Positions 1 through 7,754 of a stretch of DNA of 64,000 bases are shown piece by piece (position 1 is the first letter of the stretch; each line of letters begins with the position of its first letter). The translations under genes were made by a program, and so were the position numbers. The stretch is taken from contig NZ_JAMDLG010000001.1 of the NCBI RefSeq assembly GCF_023721715.1, positions 1,713,784 through 1,777,783 on the forward strand. Direction: 5' to 3'. This DNA comes from Parasegetibacter sp. NRK P23 (GTDB lineage: Bacteria; Bacteroidota; Bacteroidia; Chitinophagales; Chitinophagaceae). The notes under the pieces are model-generated. The model saw only the letters and a list, made by a program, of their open reading frames with translations. It did not search any database and had not been told where the DNA came from.

Positions 1-20
1 TGGATCTTTGCCTCCAACAT
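1..20 (-). CDS. Start of a gene that runs off the left edge (partial)
   Basis: On the minus strand an ATG at position 20 opens a frame reading M-L-E-A-K-I before the window ends. It is proposed only because a perfect -7 box lies about 20 nt upstream at 42-49 in the matching orientation, at the distance seen for other genes here. The product cannot be judged from six codons. Confidence 0.35.
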
Positions 21-41
21 CTGAAAAATCTGTTTAGGGGG

Positions 42-49
42 CAAAGATA
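42..49 (-). promoter_or_regulatory. -7 promoter box TATCTTTG for the leftward gene at the window edge
   Basis: Read on the minus strand the sequence is TATCTTTG, an exact TAnnTTTG Bacteroidota -7 element, with the minus-strand ATG at position 20 just downstream. No convincing -33 TTG is seen at the usual spacing. Confidence 0.5.
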
Positions 50-145
50 GGGAATGAAACAATGGTGACAAACTGGCAGAATGCGCTATTTTCAGTCAAA
101 TCGATTAACTTGTATCCTGTTTCCCCCTTGTAACCTGCACCACTC

Positions 146-2560
146 ATGCGTTATTACTTTGTTTTACTGCTATGCTGCTTGTGTTTCCATTCGGAAGCGC
201 AGTTGCGTGCCCGGTTAGCAGGTATGGTAAAAGATACCAGTGGAACGGTGTTGGAAGGATTATCGGTATCTCTCAAGGCAAATGACGATACCACCGTTGT
301 CTTTAATACAAGTACAGATGCTCAGGGGAAATTTTCCTTTGAAAGCATTCCGCTAAAAAAATACACGCTCAGCATAACAGGCACCGGTTTTCTTGATTTG
401 GTATTGAATGAGATAGCACCGGGAGCGCCAGGGTTACCAGATTTTACCATGGAAACGATTTCCCCGCAAATGGAGGAAGTAGTGGTGGTGGCGGAAAAAC
501 CATTGTTTGAAGATAAAGACGGTGTGCTCACCATGAATGTTTCCGCTTCCCCCGCAGCCAATAGTTCCAGCGCTGGCGAACTGCTGAAAAACATGCCCAT
601 GATGGCCAGCGATCCGGATGGGAAACTTTTACTGAAAGGCAAAGAACCCCGTATTCTGATTGATGATAAACCCACCGGACTGAATGCACAGCAACTTGCG
701 GATCTCTTGGAATCGCTTCCGGGTTCAGCCATTGAAAAAATTGAAATGATGATGAACCCGCCGCCACAATACGCCAGTGAAGAAGGTGGGGTGATCAATA
801 TCGTAACCAAAAAAGGAAAGATTGGTTTTACCGGAAGACTCAATTCATTTTACGGCACACGCGGAGAAATTAACCTGAACGGGAACTTTTCCTACCGCGA
901 TAAGAAATGGGCCGTGGACTTCATTGCCGGTAATTCCCTTACACAAACACCCGGCAGCAGCCAGTCGAGGCGCGAGAACTTCTATACGGATTCCACCAGT
1001 CAGTTGCTTACAAACGGACGTTTCGATAACAGCCAGTGGCGGCCCCATTTCAGGCTATCCGGAGATTATGAGATCAACCCAAGCCACCGTTTCAACCTGG
1101 TGGCGCAGGGGCAATATGCCGACCTGGATAACCTCAGTTTAACCGCCTACCGGAACGTAAACCGCTTCGATGAGGTGTATCGCCTGAATACCCGCGCCAA
1201 CGGTACATTGGGCAGAAATGTGACACCCGGCGCCACCGCTTCGTACATTTTCAAAGGCAAGAACCCTGCGCAGCAATTAAAGCTGATCGCGGGAATCAAT
1301 GGTGGTTTGTACGACAATACACGCATCGCCACCCAGCGCTTCCTTTCTCCCAAAGATGAAACGACCATCGCCCCGGATAGTATTCAGCAACAACTCACCA
1401 ATAACGGGAGCCGCAGCCTGAACATCCGGGCCGATTATACACATCCTTCAGGCTGGAAACCACTCACGTTTTCCACCGGCTTCACCTTCCTGAACAGCAG
1501 AAACAACAACAAACTGGACGTATCTTACACCAATCGTGACAACGGCGCGCAGGTTCCGATCCCGCACATGGGCAACGATTTTGTTTTTCTTCAACAAGTG
1601 CTCGGTTACAGAGGTTCCGTTATTTTCAGACTCAATAAAAAATGGCAGGTGAACGGTGGGACGACTTTCGAGCAAACTGCTATGCGGTTCCGGTTTTTTA
1701 CCGGCAATACGCCGCCTACCACCAACCGTTATGGCAATCTTTTGCCGCAGGCCACGCTCCGGAAGGAGTGGAGCGGTAACCGTACGGCCACACTTTCCTA
1801 CCGGAAAACCGTTCGCAGACCCGGCATCCGTGAACTCAATCCTACCGTGGATGAATACACCGATCCTTATAACATCCGGTTTGGCAATCCTTTCCTGGCA
1901 CCGGCGCTCGCGCACAACTATGATCTTACGCTGGGTAAATACAAAGGGAAGTCTTATGTGAACTTTTCGCTGGGCTACAACAAAGTAGAAGACATCATTC
2001 AGCAGATGCGGACGGCTATTCCGGGAGAAAAAACACAGATCACGTTTGAGAACCTGGCAGGCAGGAAAGAGTACGAAGCTGGTTTGTGGGGCGGGTACAC
2101 TTTTTCAAGGAAATTCAGGCTGAACACCAGCATTCATTACCTTTTCAGCGAATACCTCAACGATGCGCGCTCTTCCATCCGTTACCGGAATGGCGGATCA
2201 CTGAACGCCTCTATGAACTGGACCTATACCTTTAATCCGCTGTTCCTGGTGGAAGGGAGTTCACGTTACCATTCCTTTGCCGATCCGCAGGGCCGTTCCC
2301 GGGCGAATCTTTCCATGCAACTCGGCTTACAACAAAAACTCCTGAACAAAAGAATGACCATTTCCATGATGGTGGTGGATCCGTTCAGGCAGCAGCAATT
2401 CAAATCGGTCACTTATAACGAGAAGTTCACGGTTACGAGTGAACGCTACAGCCGTACGCAGAACCTGCGCATCGGGCTGGCTTATAATTTAACGCCCGCA
2501 CCCAAACAGGTTTCTCAAAAACAAATTAATGACGCGGTGAAGAAAGTGAAGGGGAGTTGA
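146..2560 (+). CDS. Outer-membrane TonB-type receptor, OMP_b-brl_3 family
   Basis: An 804-residue secreted protein. Residues 1-19 are a signal peptide ending SEAQ. A carboxypeptidase-regulatory-like beta-sandwich follows (about 22-110, with the VKDTSGTVLEG start typical of the fold). Next come a plug-like domain (about 125-220, ending VINIVTKKGK) and a long beta-barrel rich in alternating aromatic residues. The barrel matches the outer-membrane-protein beta-barrel family common in Bacteroidota rather than SusC: no SusD gene follows and the length is short for SusC. These proteins sit in the outer membrane; the substrate cannot be inferred. The C-terminal residues after the last strand (KQINDAVKKVKGS) are unusually hydrophilic for a barrel end. 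The 3' end overlaps the antisense antitoxin-like gene by 35 bases. Confidence 0.9.
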   Translation: MRYYFVLLLCCLCFHSEAQLRARLAGMVKDTSGTVLEGLSVSLKANDDTTVVFNTSTDAQGKFSFESIPLKKYTLSITGTGFLDLVLNEIAPGAPGLPDFTMETISPQMEEVVVVAEKPLFEDKDGVLTMNVSASPAANSSSAGELLKNMPMMASDPDGKLLLKGKEPRILIDDKPTGLNAQQLADLLESLPGSAIEKIEMMMNPPPQYASEEGGVINIVTKKGKIGFTGRLNSFYGTRGEINLNGNFSYRDKKWAVDFIAGNSLTQTPGSSQSRRENFYTDSTSQLLTNGRFDNSQWRPHFRLSGDYEINPSHRFNLVAQGQYADLDNLSLTAYRNVNRFDEVYRLNTRANGTLGRNVTPGATASYIFKGKNPAQQLKLIAGINGGLYDNTRIATQRFLSPKDETTIAPDSIQQQLTNNGSRSLNIRADYTHPSGWKPLTFSTGFTFLNSRNNNKLDVSYTNRDNGAQVPIPHMGNDFVFLQQVLGYRGSVIFRLNKKWQVNGGTTFEQTAMRFRFFTGNTPPTTNRYGNLLPQATLRKEWSGNRTATLSYRKTVRRPGIRELNPTVDEYTDPYNIRFGNPFLAPALAHNYDLTLGKYKGKSYVNFSLGYNKVEDIIQQMRTAIPGEKTQITFENLAGRKEYEAGLWGGYTFSRKFRLNTSIHYLFSEYLNDARSSIRYRNGGSLNASMNWTYTFNPLFLVEGSSRYHSFADPQGRSRANLSMQLGLQQKLLNKRMTISMMVVDPFRQQQFKSVTYNEKFTVTSERYSRTQNLRIGLAYNLTPAPKQVSQKQINDAVKKVKGS

Positions 2561-2729
2561 TAGCATCTTTAAGAGGAATGGGTTTTTCTTTTTTATGTTT
2601 TGCTTTCTCGTATGCGCGGATATCCTCTAATTCCTGCAATTCTTCCATGAGCTGCTTGTATGCTTTCATTGGAAGGACTGCAGAAATTTTATTTCCGTTA
2701 CCGTCTGTTATGAAGGTGGTTTGTCGCAT
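2526..2729 (-). pseudogene. Orphan RelB/Phd-type antitoxin, probably truncated
   Basis: A 67-codon frame starting MRQTTFITDGNGNK. The pattern 'TDGNGNKISAVLPMKAYKQ' followed by a charged helix (LMEELQELEDIRAYEKAK) is that of the Bacteroidota Phd/RelB-like antitoxin family: an N-terminal DNA-binding beta-helix part, then a toxin-wrapping helix. The last ten residues (SPSLSSPRH) do not look like the family and are read from the antisense of the receptor's 3' end, so the original C-terminus seems lost at a junction near 2550. No toxin gene lies on either side. It is best read as a toxin-antitoxin remnant, although an intact solitary antitoxin cannot be excluded. A longer in-frame start exists upstream but covers a neighbouring gene antisense. 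Confidence 0.5.
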
Positions 2730-2754
2730 ATATTCGAAACTACCCATTTCTTTA

Positions 2755-3273
2755 TTATGTGGTAAGCTTACCGTTAAAATACCTGCTCCCCAACCAGCTT
2801 TTTCCTGCCGGTACCAGCCAGTTGTTTTCCAGTTGTTCTTTTGTGGCCGCAAGGTTGTTGAAGTACAAAGTATCTTCTTTAATGAATCCTTTTTCGATAC
2901 CCCAGGGAATTTGTGCCATCGGCAGCAACTGCACTTTTCCTTCAATAGCGAAAGCCAGGTTTTGCCGGTCGAACATGGAGACGCCGAATTTTTGTTCGAT
3001 CTCCTTGATAAGCCGCACTGAGCTATCGGTGCTGCAACCGCTTACGGCTATGGAAGTTTCGTCTGCCATCAGCACGATGAACTGGCCGAAGAACATATTG
3101 GCGTAGCCCTTAACGGGATGTCCATGCGCGTTCCATTGGGCCACGAAGTTCTGGAGCATTTCTTCGATGAGCAATGCTTCGCTGATCAGAAATAATCTGG
3201 AGGACTGGTATATCCACACCCGGGAGTTGGGTGAAAAACCCTCGGGCAAAAGGTGTTTAAACTCAAAATTCAT
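2755..3273 (-). CDS. Bacteroidota-specific conserved protein (often mislabelled 'ABC transporter ATPase')
   Basis: A 172-residue protein with RVWIYQSSR near the N-terminus, a helix ending NFVAQWNAHG, and a central FGQFIVLMADE...GCSTDSSVRLIKEIEQKFG block. From memory this is a small family found widely in Bacteroidota that databases often name 'ABC transporter ATPase', yet there is no Walker A, signature or Walker B motif, so that label is not supported. Function is unknown. It lies 12 nt downstream of the CCG-domain gene on the same strand and is probably co-transcribed with it. It also has its own -7 box right at the start codon, suggesting a leaderless or nearly leaderless internal transcript. 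No signal peptide or membrane segment is seen. Confidence 0.8.
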   Translation of the reverse strand: MNFEFKHLLPEGFSPNSRVWIYQSSRLFLISEALLIEEMLQNFVAQWNAHGHPVKGYANMFFGQFIVLMADETSIAVSGCSTDSSVRLIKEIEQKFGVSMFDRQNLAFAIEGKVQLLPMAQIPWGIEKGFIKEDTLYFNNLAATKEQLENNWLVPAGKSWLGSRYFNGKLTT

Positions 3274-3277
3274 GGGG

Positions 3278-3285
3278 CAAAGATA
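3278..3285 (-). promoter_or_regulatory. -7 box TATCTTTG directly upstream of the 3273 start codon
   Basis: The minus strand reads TATCTTTG, then CCCC, then ATG at 3273. The box abuts the stop codon (3286-3288) of the upstream gene. With a start site 5-8 nt after the box the mRNA would be leaderless or almost so. Confidence 0.55.
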
Positions 3286-4065
3286 CTAAATCATGCTTTT
3301 CTCCACCAGTTCGGCGATGTCGAGCACGGCAACTTCTTCCTCTTTTTCTTCATTTTTAACACCATCTGTAAGCATGGTATTGCAGAAAGGGCAGGCGGCG
3401 GCGATCACCTGGGCGCCTGTTCCCACGGCTTCTTTGGAACGGTCGAGGTTTACGCGGATGGTGCCGTTTTCTTCTTCTTTGAACATCTGGGCGCCACCGG
3501 CGCCACAGCATAAGCCTTTGGAGCGGCAGCGTTTCATTTCCACCAGTTCCGCGTCCAGCGCGGCGAGCACTTCGCGTGGCGCTTCGTAAATATTATTGGC
3601 GCGGCCGAGGTAGCAACTATCGTGGTAGGTGATTTTCTTTCCTTTGAACATGCCGTCTTCCTTCATTTTGATGCGGCCCTGGTTGATCAGTTCCTGGAGG
3701 TAAGTGGCGTGGTGGATCACTTCATAGGTACCGCCCAGTTCGGGGTACTCATTTTTAATCGTATTAAAGCAATGGGGACAGGCGGTCACGATTTTTTTGA
3801 TGCCGTAGCCGTTCAGTACCTGGATGTTCTGATAGGCCATCATTTGGAACATGAACTCGTTTCCGGCACGGCGGGCGGGGTCGCCCGTGCACATTTCTTC
3901 TTTCCCGAGAATGGCGTATTTGATGTCAAGTTTGTGCAGGATCGTTACGAAAGCCTTTGTGATTCTTTGCGCCCTTTGGTCGAAACTTCCTGCGCATCCC
4001 ACCCAGAACAGCACTTCAGGGCTTTCTCCACGGGCAAACAGGTCCATCATTACGGGTATCTCCAT
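3286..4065 (-). CDS. Fe-S protein with two CCG (cysteine-rich) domains
   Basis: A 259-residue protein related to heterodisulfide reductase subunit B, LutA/GlpC-type proteins. Cysteine motifs seen in order: FWVGCAGSFD near residue 22, MCTGDPARR near 60, CPHCFNT near 95, DSCYLGR near 150, CCGAGGAQMF near 185 and CPFCNTML near 225. The paired CCG modules bind a cubane or non-cubane Fe-S cluster and normally sit in electron-transfer complexes with a ferredoxin-like partner, which is not present in this window. The start is the ATG at 4065 (MEIPVMMDLFARGE), because a longer frame only adds residues unlike the family and runs into the divergent gene's upstream region. The following gene is 12 nt downstream. 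Substrate and partner are unknown. Confidence 0.88.
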   Translation of the reverse strand: MEIPVMMDLFARGESPEVLFWVGCAGSFDQRAQRITKAFVTILHKLDIKYAILGKEEMCTGDPARRAGNEFMFQMMAYQNIQVLNGYGIKKIVTACPHCFNTIKNEYPELGGTYEVIHHATYLQELINQGRIKMKEDGMFKGKKITYHDSCYLGRANNIYEAPREVLAALDAELVEMKRCRSKGLCCGAGGAQMFKEEENGTIRVNLDRSKEAVGTGAQVIAAACPFCNTMLTDGVKNEEKEEEVAVLDIAELVEKSMI

Positions 4066-4117
4066 CCTATGAAATTTGCCTTCAAACCTACATGATGCGT
4101 GTGAAACTACAAAAATG

Positions 4118-4125
4118 TATTTTTG
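4118..4125 (+). promoter_or_regulatory. -7 box TATTTTTG upstream of the first ATP-grasp gene
   Basis: An exact TAnnTTTG element followed by GCGCCC. It lies downstream of the ATG at 4092, so transcription from it would exclude that codon and favours the GTG at 4149 as start. Confidence 0.5.
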
Positions 4126-4148
4126 CGCCCTCAAACCAACGAACGCGC

Positions 4149-5186
4149 GTGAAACTACTCTTTACCCGATGGCTGCACTGGGAACGCCTGCCATTCAAAG
4201 TCCTTTATTTCCCACTCAGCTTTATATGGGTCTGGTATTGCCTGCGCAGCAGATCGTTCTGGTTCTTCAGTTCTTCCAATCCCACGCTTACTTTCGGCGG
4301 TTTTCAGGGCGAAAGCAAAAAGGAGATGTACGAGCAACTGCCAAAGGACCTGTATCCCAAAACCATCTACATTGAGCCGGGAATCCCATTTGAGCAGGTG
4401 AAAAAACAGATCAGCGATGCGGGTTTTTCTTACCCCTTCGTGGTGAAACCTGATGTGGGTATGAAAGGGGTTCTTTTCCGGAAAATAGAACACGAAGAAC
4501 AACTGGAGAAATACCACCAGCGGATTCCAGTGGAATACATCGTTCAGGACCTGATCGAAATGCCCATAGAACTCAGCGCTTTTTACTACCGTTTCCCGGG
4601 AGAAAAAAACGGGGTGATCACGGGTTTTATCCAGAAAGAACTGCTGGAAGTGCACGGTAACGGGCAATCTACACTGTGGGAACTGATCCTGGCGCATCCG
4701 CGTGCACGCCTGCGGCTGGAAGAGATGAAACAACGCCACGAACACAGGCTTGACCGTGTATTGCCGGCCGGACAGCATTTCTATCTTTCGTATGCGGGCA
4801 ACCACAACCGCGGCGCGCGTTTCATCAACCTTTCCCACGAAATAGACGAAAGGCTCACGAAGGTGTTTGATGACCTCAGTAATTTTTCCGGCCAGTTCTT
4901 TTATGGCCGCTACGATATAAAATGCCATTCGGTGGAAGCGCTGAAGCAGGGCAAAGGCTTTTCCATCCTCGAATTCAACGGGGCAGGGGCCGAGCCCAAC
5001 CATATTTATGATGCGGGTTTTACATTGGGACAGGCCTACCGCGAGATACTGAAACACTGGAAGGTGTTGTTCGAGATCAGCCGGTACAACCACCGAAACG
5101 GCACCCCTTATTGGGGATTCCTGAAAGGATGGCGCTTCCTGCGCCAGAGCGCCCGCCACTTTTCCCAACTTGAAAAATTTGATTGA
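4149..5186 (+). CDS. ATP-grasp ligase, first of a tandem paralogous pair
   Basis: About 345 residues. A hydrophobic N-terminus (LYFPLSFIWVWYCL) leads into RSRSFWFFSSSNPTLTFGGF, then an ATP-grasp fold: glycine-rich loop VVKPDVGMKG, adenine-site segment YIVQDLIEMPIELSAFYYR, the GNGQSTLWELI signature found in peptide-ligase-like ATP-grasp enzymes, and the metal-binding end GRYDIK...SILEFNGAGAEPNHIYD. ATP-grasp enzymes join a carboxylate to an amine or thiol through an acyl phosphate; the substrates here are unknown and 'D-alanine-D-alanine ligase' would be over-specific. The GTG start is chosen because a -7 box lies at 4118-4125 and because it aligns with the paralogue that follows; ATG 4092 is the alternative. 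The second copy begins 41 nt after the stop. Confidence 0.82.
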   Translation: MKLLFTRWLHWERLPFKVLYFPLSFIWVWYCLRSRSFWFFSSSNPTLTFGGFQGESKKEMYEQLPKDLYPKTIYIEPGIPFEQVKKQISDAGFSYPFVVKPDVGMKGVLFRKIEHEEQLEKYHQRIPVEYIVQDLIEMPIELSAFYYRFPGEKNGVITGFIQKELLEVHGNGQSTLWELILAHPRARLRLEEMKQRHEHRLDRVLPAGQHFYLSYAGNHNRGARFINLSHEIDERLTKVFDDLSNFSGQFFYGRYDIKCHSVEALKQGKGFSILEFNGAGAEPNHIYDAGFTLGQAYREILKHWKVLFEISRYNHRNGTPYWGFLKGWRFLRQSARHFSQLEKFD

Positions 5187-5227
5187 CCTGATTGTTGTAT
5201 TTTCAACCCTCATCTTAAAATCCTTGC

Positions 5228-6289
5228 ATGAGTTGGTGGCAAAGAATGCGCAATCACCCGCGGTTCATCCGTTTTTTTAACTGGGAGTACTGGAGCTTTA
5301 ACACGGTATATGGTCCAATCTACCTGATCTTTGTTTTGCTTGGCGTTCGTGCCCGGAGCTTTTTCTTTTTCTCCGCTTCCAATCCAACCATTGAAAACGG
5401 CGGTTTTCTGAATGAATCCAAAAAGAAAATTTACGATATTATGCCGCCTGAATATTATCCCGAGACCCTTTTCTTCCCAAAAGGAACAACCGGAGAAGAG
5501 GTGGTTAATCAGGTAAAAGCATCTGGCATTGATTTTCCCCTTATTGCCAAACCGGATATCGGCGGAAGGGGCAGAGGCGTGAAAAAAATAGATTCCGCGG
5601 AGGAACTGGTGGCCTACGCTTCCGGGGCCACACTCGACTTTCTTGTGCAGGACTTCATTCCTTACGAACTGGAAGCAGGGATATTTTATTACCGGATGCC
5701 CGGTGCGGAAAATGGATACATTTCGGGAATCGTGTTCAAAGAATTTCTTACGGTGAAGGGGAACGGAAAAGACAATGTGGAATCCTTACTACAACAGGAT
5801 CCCAGGCATATCCTCCAGCTGCCCGTGCTGGCCCGGCAACTCGGGGATCAGTTGAAATATATTCCCGCCAACGGAGAAAAACTTGAACTGGTACCATACG
5901 GCAATCACGCGCGCGGCGCTAAGTTCACCGACCACAGTTTCCGTGCAGATGCGCAACTAACGGACACATTTAATCGCATTTGTAACCGCATCAACGGGTT
6001 TTATTATGGGAGAATGGACGTGCGTTTCGAAAGCTGGGAAAAGCTGGCGAAGGGAGAGGCATTTTCCATTATAGAACTGAACGGCGCGGGGAGCGAACCC
6101 ACCCATATGTATGATCCGGAACATTCTATTTTCTTTGCCTGGAAGGAAATTATCCGCCACTGGATACTGTTGTGGAAGATCAGCCGCGCCAATCATAAAA
6201 AAGGCATTCCCTACATGCGTTTCTCCGAAGGAATGGCCATGTTCAGGGAAGACAAACGCATCAGTAAACTACTTGAGGAGATGGGCTAA
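5228..6289 (+). CDS. ATP-grasp ligase, second of a tandem paralogous pair
   Basis: 353 residues, clearly homologous along its length to the preceding protein. Shared blocks are FFFFSASNPTIENGGFLNESK, IAKPDIGGRGRGVKK (the glycine-rich ATP loop, here with an extra Gly-Arg pair), LVQDFIPYELEAGIFYYRMPG, VKGNGKDNVESLL, YGNHARGAKF, YGRMDVR and IIELNGAGSEPTHMYD, the last holding the Glu/Asn magnesium ligands. The N-terminal hydrophobic stretch (VYGPIYLIFVLLGV) suggests membrane association, but no cleavage site is apparent. The two copies differ enough that they probably act on different substrates or in sequence. The ABC ATPase gene begins 49 nt later. No peptidoglycan or siderophore genes adjoin, so the pathway is open. 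Confidence 0.85.
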   Translation: MSWWQRMRNHPRFIRFFNWEYWSFNTVYGPIYLIFVLLGVRARSFFFFSASNPTIENGGFLNESKKKIYDIMPPEYYPETLFFPKGTTGEEVVNQVKASGIDFPLIAKPDIGGRGRGVKKIDSAEELVAYASGATLDFLVQDFIPYELEAGIFYYRMPGAENGYISGIVFKEFLTVKGNGKDNVESLLQQDPRHILQLPVLARQLGDQLKYIPANGEKLELVPYGNHARGAKFTDHSFRADAQLTDTFNRICNRINGFYYGRMDVRFESWEKLAKGEAFSIIELNGAGSEPTHMYDPEHSIFFAWKEIIRHWILLWKISRANHKKGIPYMRFSEGMAMFREDKRISKLLEEMG

Positions 6290-6338
6290 CCGTTCTTTCT
6301 ATTCAAAAAACTATCTTCGCTTCAATATTTATAATTCT

Positions 6339-7097
6339 ATGCAACCCATCATCCGCGTTCAGGAACTCACAAAGAAGTACGGTGATTTTACGGCTGTCAG
6401 CAACCTCAGCTTTGAAGTGATGGAGGGGGAAATCTTCGGCCTGCTGGGCCCGAACGGCGCGGGCAAATCCACCACTCTAGAAATTATCGAAACACTGCGG
6501 GATAAAACGTCGGGCAAGGTCTGGGTGAAAGGGATAGACCTGGATGACAATCCCAACGCCATCAAAAAACTGATCGGCGTTCAGTTGCAGAGCAGCGGCT
6601 ACTACCCGCACCTGAACCTGGTAGAACTGATAGAACTGTTTGCAGGCCTGTACAATCAGCCAGTGGAACCACTGGCATTGCTGGATAAAGTTCAGCTCCG
6701 CGATAAAGCGAAAGCGAAGTTCAAGGAACTCAGCGGCGGACAAAAACAACGGTTCTCCATAGCTACAACACTCATCAACAAACCCTCGATCATCTTCCTC
6801 GATGAACCCACCACAGGGCTGGATCCGCAGGCCAGGAGAAATTTATGGGACCTGATCCGAGACATCCGAAATACCGGCACCACTGTGATCATCACCACGC
6901 ATTACATGGACGAAGCCGAAATACTTTGTGACCGTGTGGCCATCGTGGACGCTGGAAAAATTATAGCCATTGCCTCACCCGATCAACTCATCGATGAACT
7001 CGTTTCAAGAGGATTTGAACGTCCTAAAGAAGTGAAGAAAGCCAACCTGGAAGATGTGTTTATCGACCTTACCGGGAAGACGTTGCGGGAGGAGTAA
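6339..7097 (+). CDS. ABC transporter ATP-binding protein (ABC-2 exporter type)
   Basis: 252 residues with all nucleotide-binding motifs: Walker A GPNGAGKST near 39-47, Q-loop VQLQSSGYYP, signature ELSGGQKQR, Walker B IIFLDEPTTGLDPQ and the switch His in TTHYMDEAE. The C-terminal LEDVFIDLTGK is typical of ATPases that drive ABC-2 permeases (drug, polysaccharide or lipid export). The ATG at 6339 gives the standard MQPIIRVQELTKKYG opening; a longer frame overlapping the previous gene is not used. The permease expected beside it is absent: the next gene is an antitoxin. Possibly the partner was displaced when the toxin-antitoxin pair inserted, or it is encoded elsewhere. A near-consensus box TATCTTCG lies at 6312-6319. 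Confidence 0.9.
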   Translation: MQPIIRVQELTKKYGDFTAVSNLSFEVMEGEIFGLLGPNGAGKSTTLEIIETLRDKTSGKVWVKGIDLDDNPNAIKKLIGVQLQSSGYYPHLNLVELIELFAGLYNQPVEPLALLDKVQLRDKAKAKFKELSGGQKQRFSIATTLINKPSIIFLDEPTTGLDPQARRNLWDLIRDIRNTGTTVIITTHYMDEAEILCDRVAIVDAGKIIAIASPDQLIDELVSRGFERPKEVKKANLEDVFIDLTGKTLREE

Positions 7098-7114
7098 GGT
7101 TGGAAATAAAGTAT

Positions 7115-7122
7115 TAAATTTG
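7115..7122 (+). promoter_or_regulatory. -7 box TAAATTTG for the toxin-antitoxin operon
   Basis: An exact TAnnTTTG match 17 nt before the antitoxin ATG at 7139. The implied 5' leader is about 10 nt. Such operons are usually autorepressed by the antitoxin at their own promoter; no operator palindrome is obvious. Confidence 0.5.
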
Positions 7123-7138
7123 GTGTAAATTGAATAAT

Positions 7139-7381
7139 ATGCCAGTGTCTGCTTTTGATTTGGAATTGTTGAGGTATTTTAATCAACTTGAAGAAGACCA
7201 GAAAAAATCTATTCTGGATTTGGTCATGGAATTCGTAAAACTAAACAAGAAATCAGTTCTTGATGAGGGCACCTTATCTGCGGAGGATTACAATAAAGAA
7301 CTGTCCGCTGCTGTGGCCAGAATTAAGAATGGTGCTTTTATTACGCTTGAAGAACTTGAAAATGAAATGAAAGGCTGGTGA
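7139..7381 (+). CDS. Antitoxin of a RelE/ParE-type toxin-antitoxin pair
   Basis: An 80-residue acidic protein (MPVSAFDLELLRYFNQLEEDQ...) ending FITLEELENEMKGW. The organisation, a short helical N-terminus followed by a charged tail ending EELENEMKGW, is the usual form of Bacteroidota antitoxins paired with ParE/RelE toxins; the tail normally wraps the toxin. Its stop overlaps the toxin's GTG start (GTGA), so translation is coupled. A TTG nine bases upstream is a less likely start. The pair and its surroundings are more AT-rich than the flanking genes, as expected for a mobile module. Confidence 0.75.
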   Translation: MPVSAFDLELLRYFNQLEEDQKKSILDLVMEFVKLNKKSVLDEGTLSAEDYNKELSAAVARIKNGAFITLEELENEMKGW

Positions 7382-7680
7382 GTAGTTTGAGAAAGGTTGT
7401 AATTGAAAAGGAGGCCACGGAATCGCTGCGAGAAATTTACAACTTTATCAGACCTTACTCGGAGCTGTATGCGGAAAAAATCAGAGATACTATCTTAGAT
7501 TCTATCAAACAACTTCAGCAATACCCTGAAAAGTATCCTCCCGATAAATACAAATACGATAATGATGGAACATTTAGGGCTTATGAAATTCATTCATATC
7601 GCATTACTTACGTAATTGTTGAAAATGAAATATGGGTACTCCGGATCAGACATACAAAAATGCGCCCGTTAAATTATTGA
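7378..7680 (+). CDS. RelE/ParE family toxin
   Basis: A 100-residue basic protein with the RelE/ParE fold signature: VVIEKEATESLREIYNFIRPYS helices, IRDTILDSIKQLQQYPEKYP, then the beta-strand core FRAYEIHSYRITYVIVENEIWVLRIRHTKMRP. Members either cleave mRNA on the ribosome (RelE) or inhibit gyrase (ParE). The 'RHTKMRP' ending is frequent in ParE-like members, but the target cannot be decided from sequence. Translation starts at GTG, overlapping the antitoxin stop by four bases. No mutation is evident, so the module looks intact. Confidence 0.85.
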   Translation: MSSLRKVVIEKEATESLREIYNFIRPYSELYAEKIRDTILDSIKQLQQYPEKYPPDKYKYDNDGTFRAYEIHSYRITYVIVENEIWVLRIRHTKMRPLNY

Positions 7681-7722
7681 GTTAACTAAATGCGCATAAA
7701 CCTAACACTCGTTAGTTTTCCT

Positions 7723-7730
7723 TATCTTCG
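7723..7730 (+). promoter_or_regulatory. Near-consensus -7 box TATCTTCG upstream of the thiolase gene
   Basis: TATCTTCG differs from TAnnTTTG at one position; the same variant occurs upstream of the DUF1080 gene at 63296 and near 6312. It lies 24 nt before the thiolase ATG. Confidence 0.35.
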
Positions 7731-7754
7731 TCCACTCATTTCAATTTCTACTGT

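Noticed and set aside
322-843. 173-codon minus-strand frame inside the receptor gene
   Set aside because: It is antisense to a well-supported beta-barrel gene, with low-complexity Ser-rich translation and no known motif.
2755-3273. Label 'ABC transporter ATPase' for the small leftward gene
   Set aside because: No Walker A, signature or Walker B motif is present; the name is considered a propagated annotation error.
4155-5213. 352-codon minus-strand frame opposite the first ATP-grasp gene
   Set aside because: Length is striking, but the plus strand encodes a clear ATP-grasp enzyme and the antisense translation has no fold-like pattern; long antisense frames arise from the codon bias of the sense gene.
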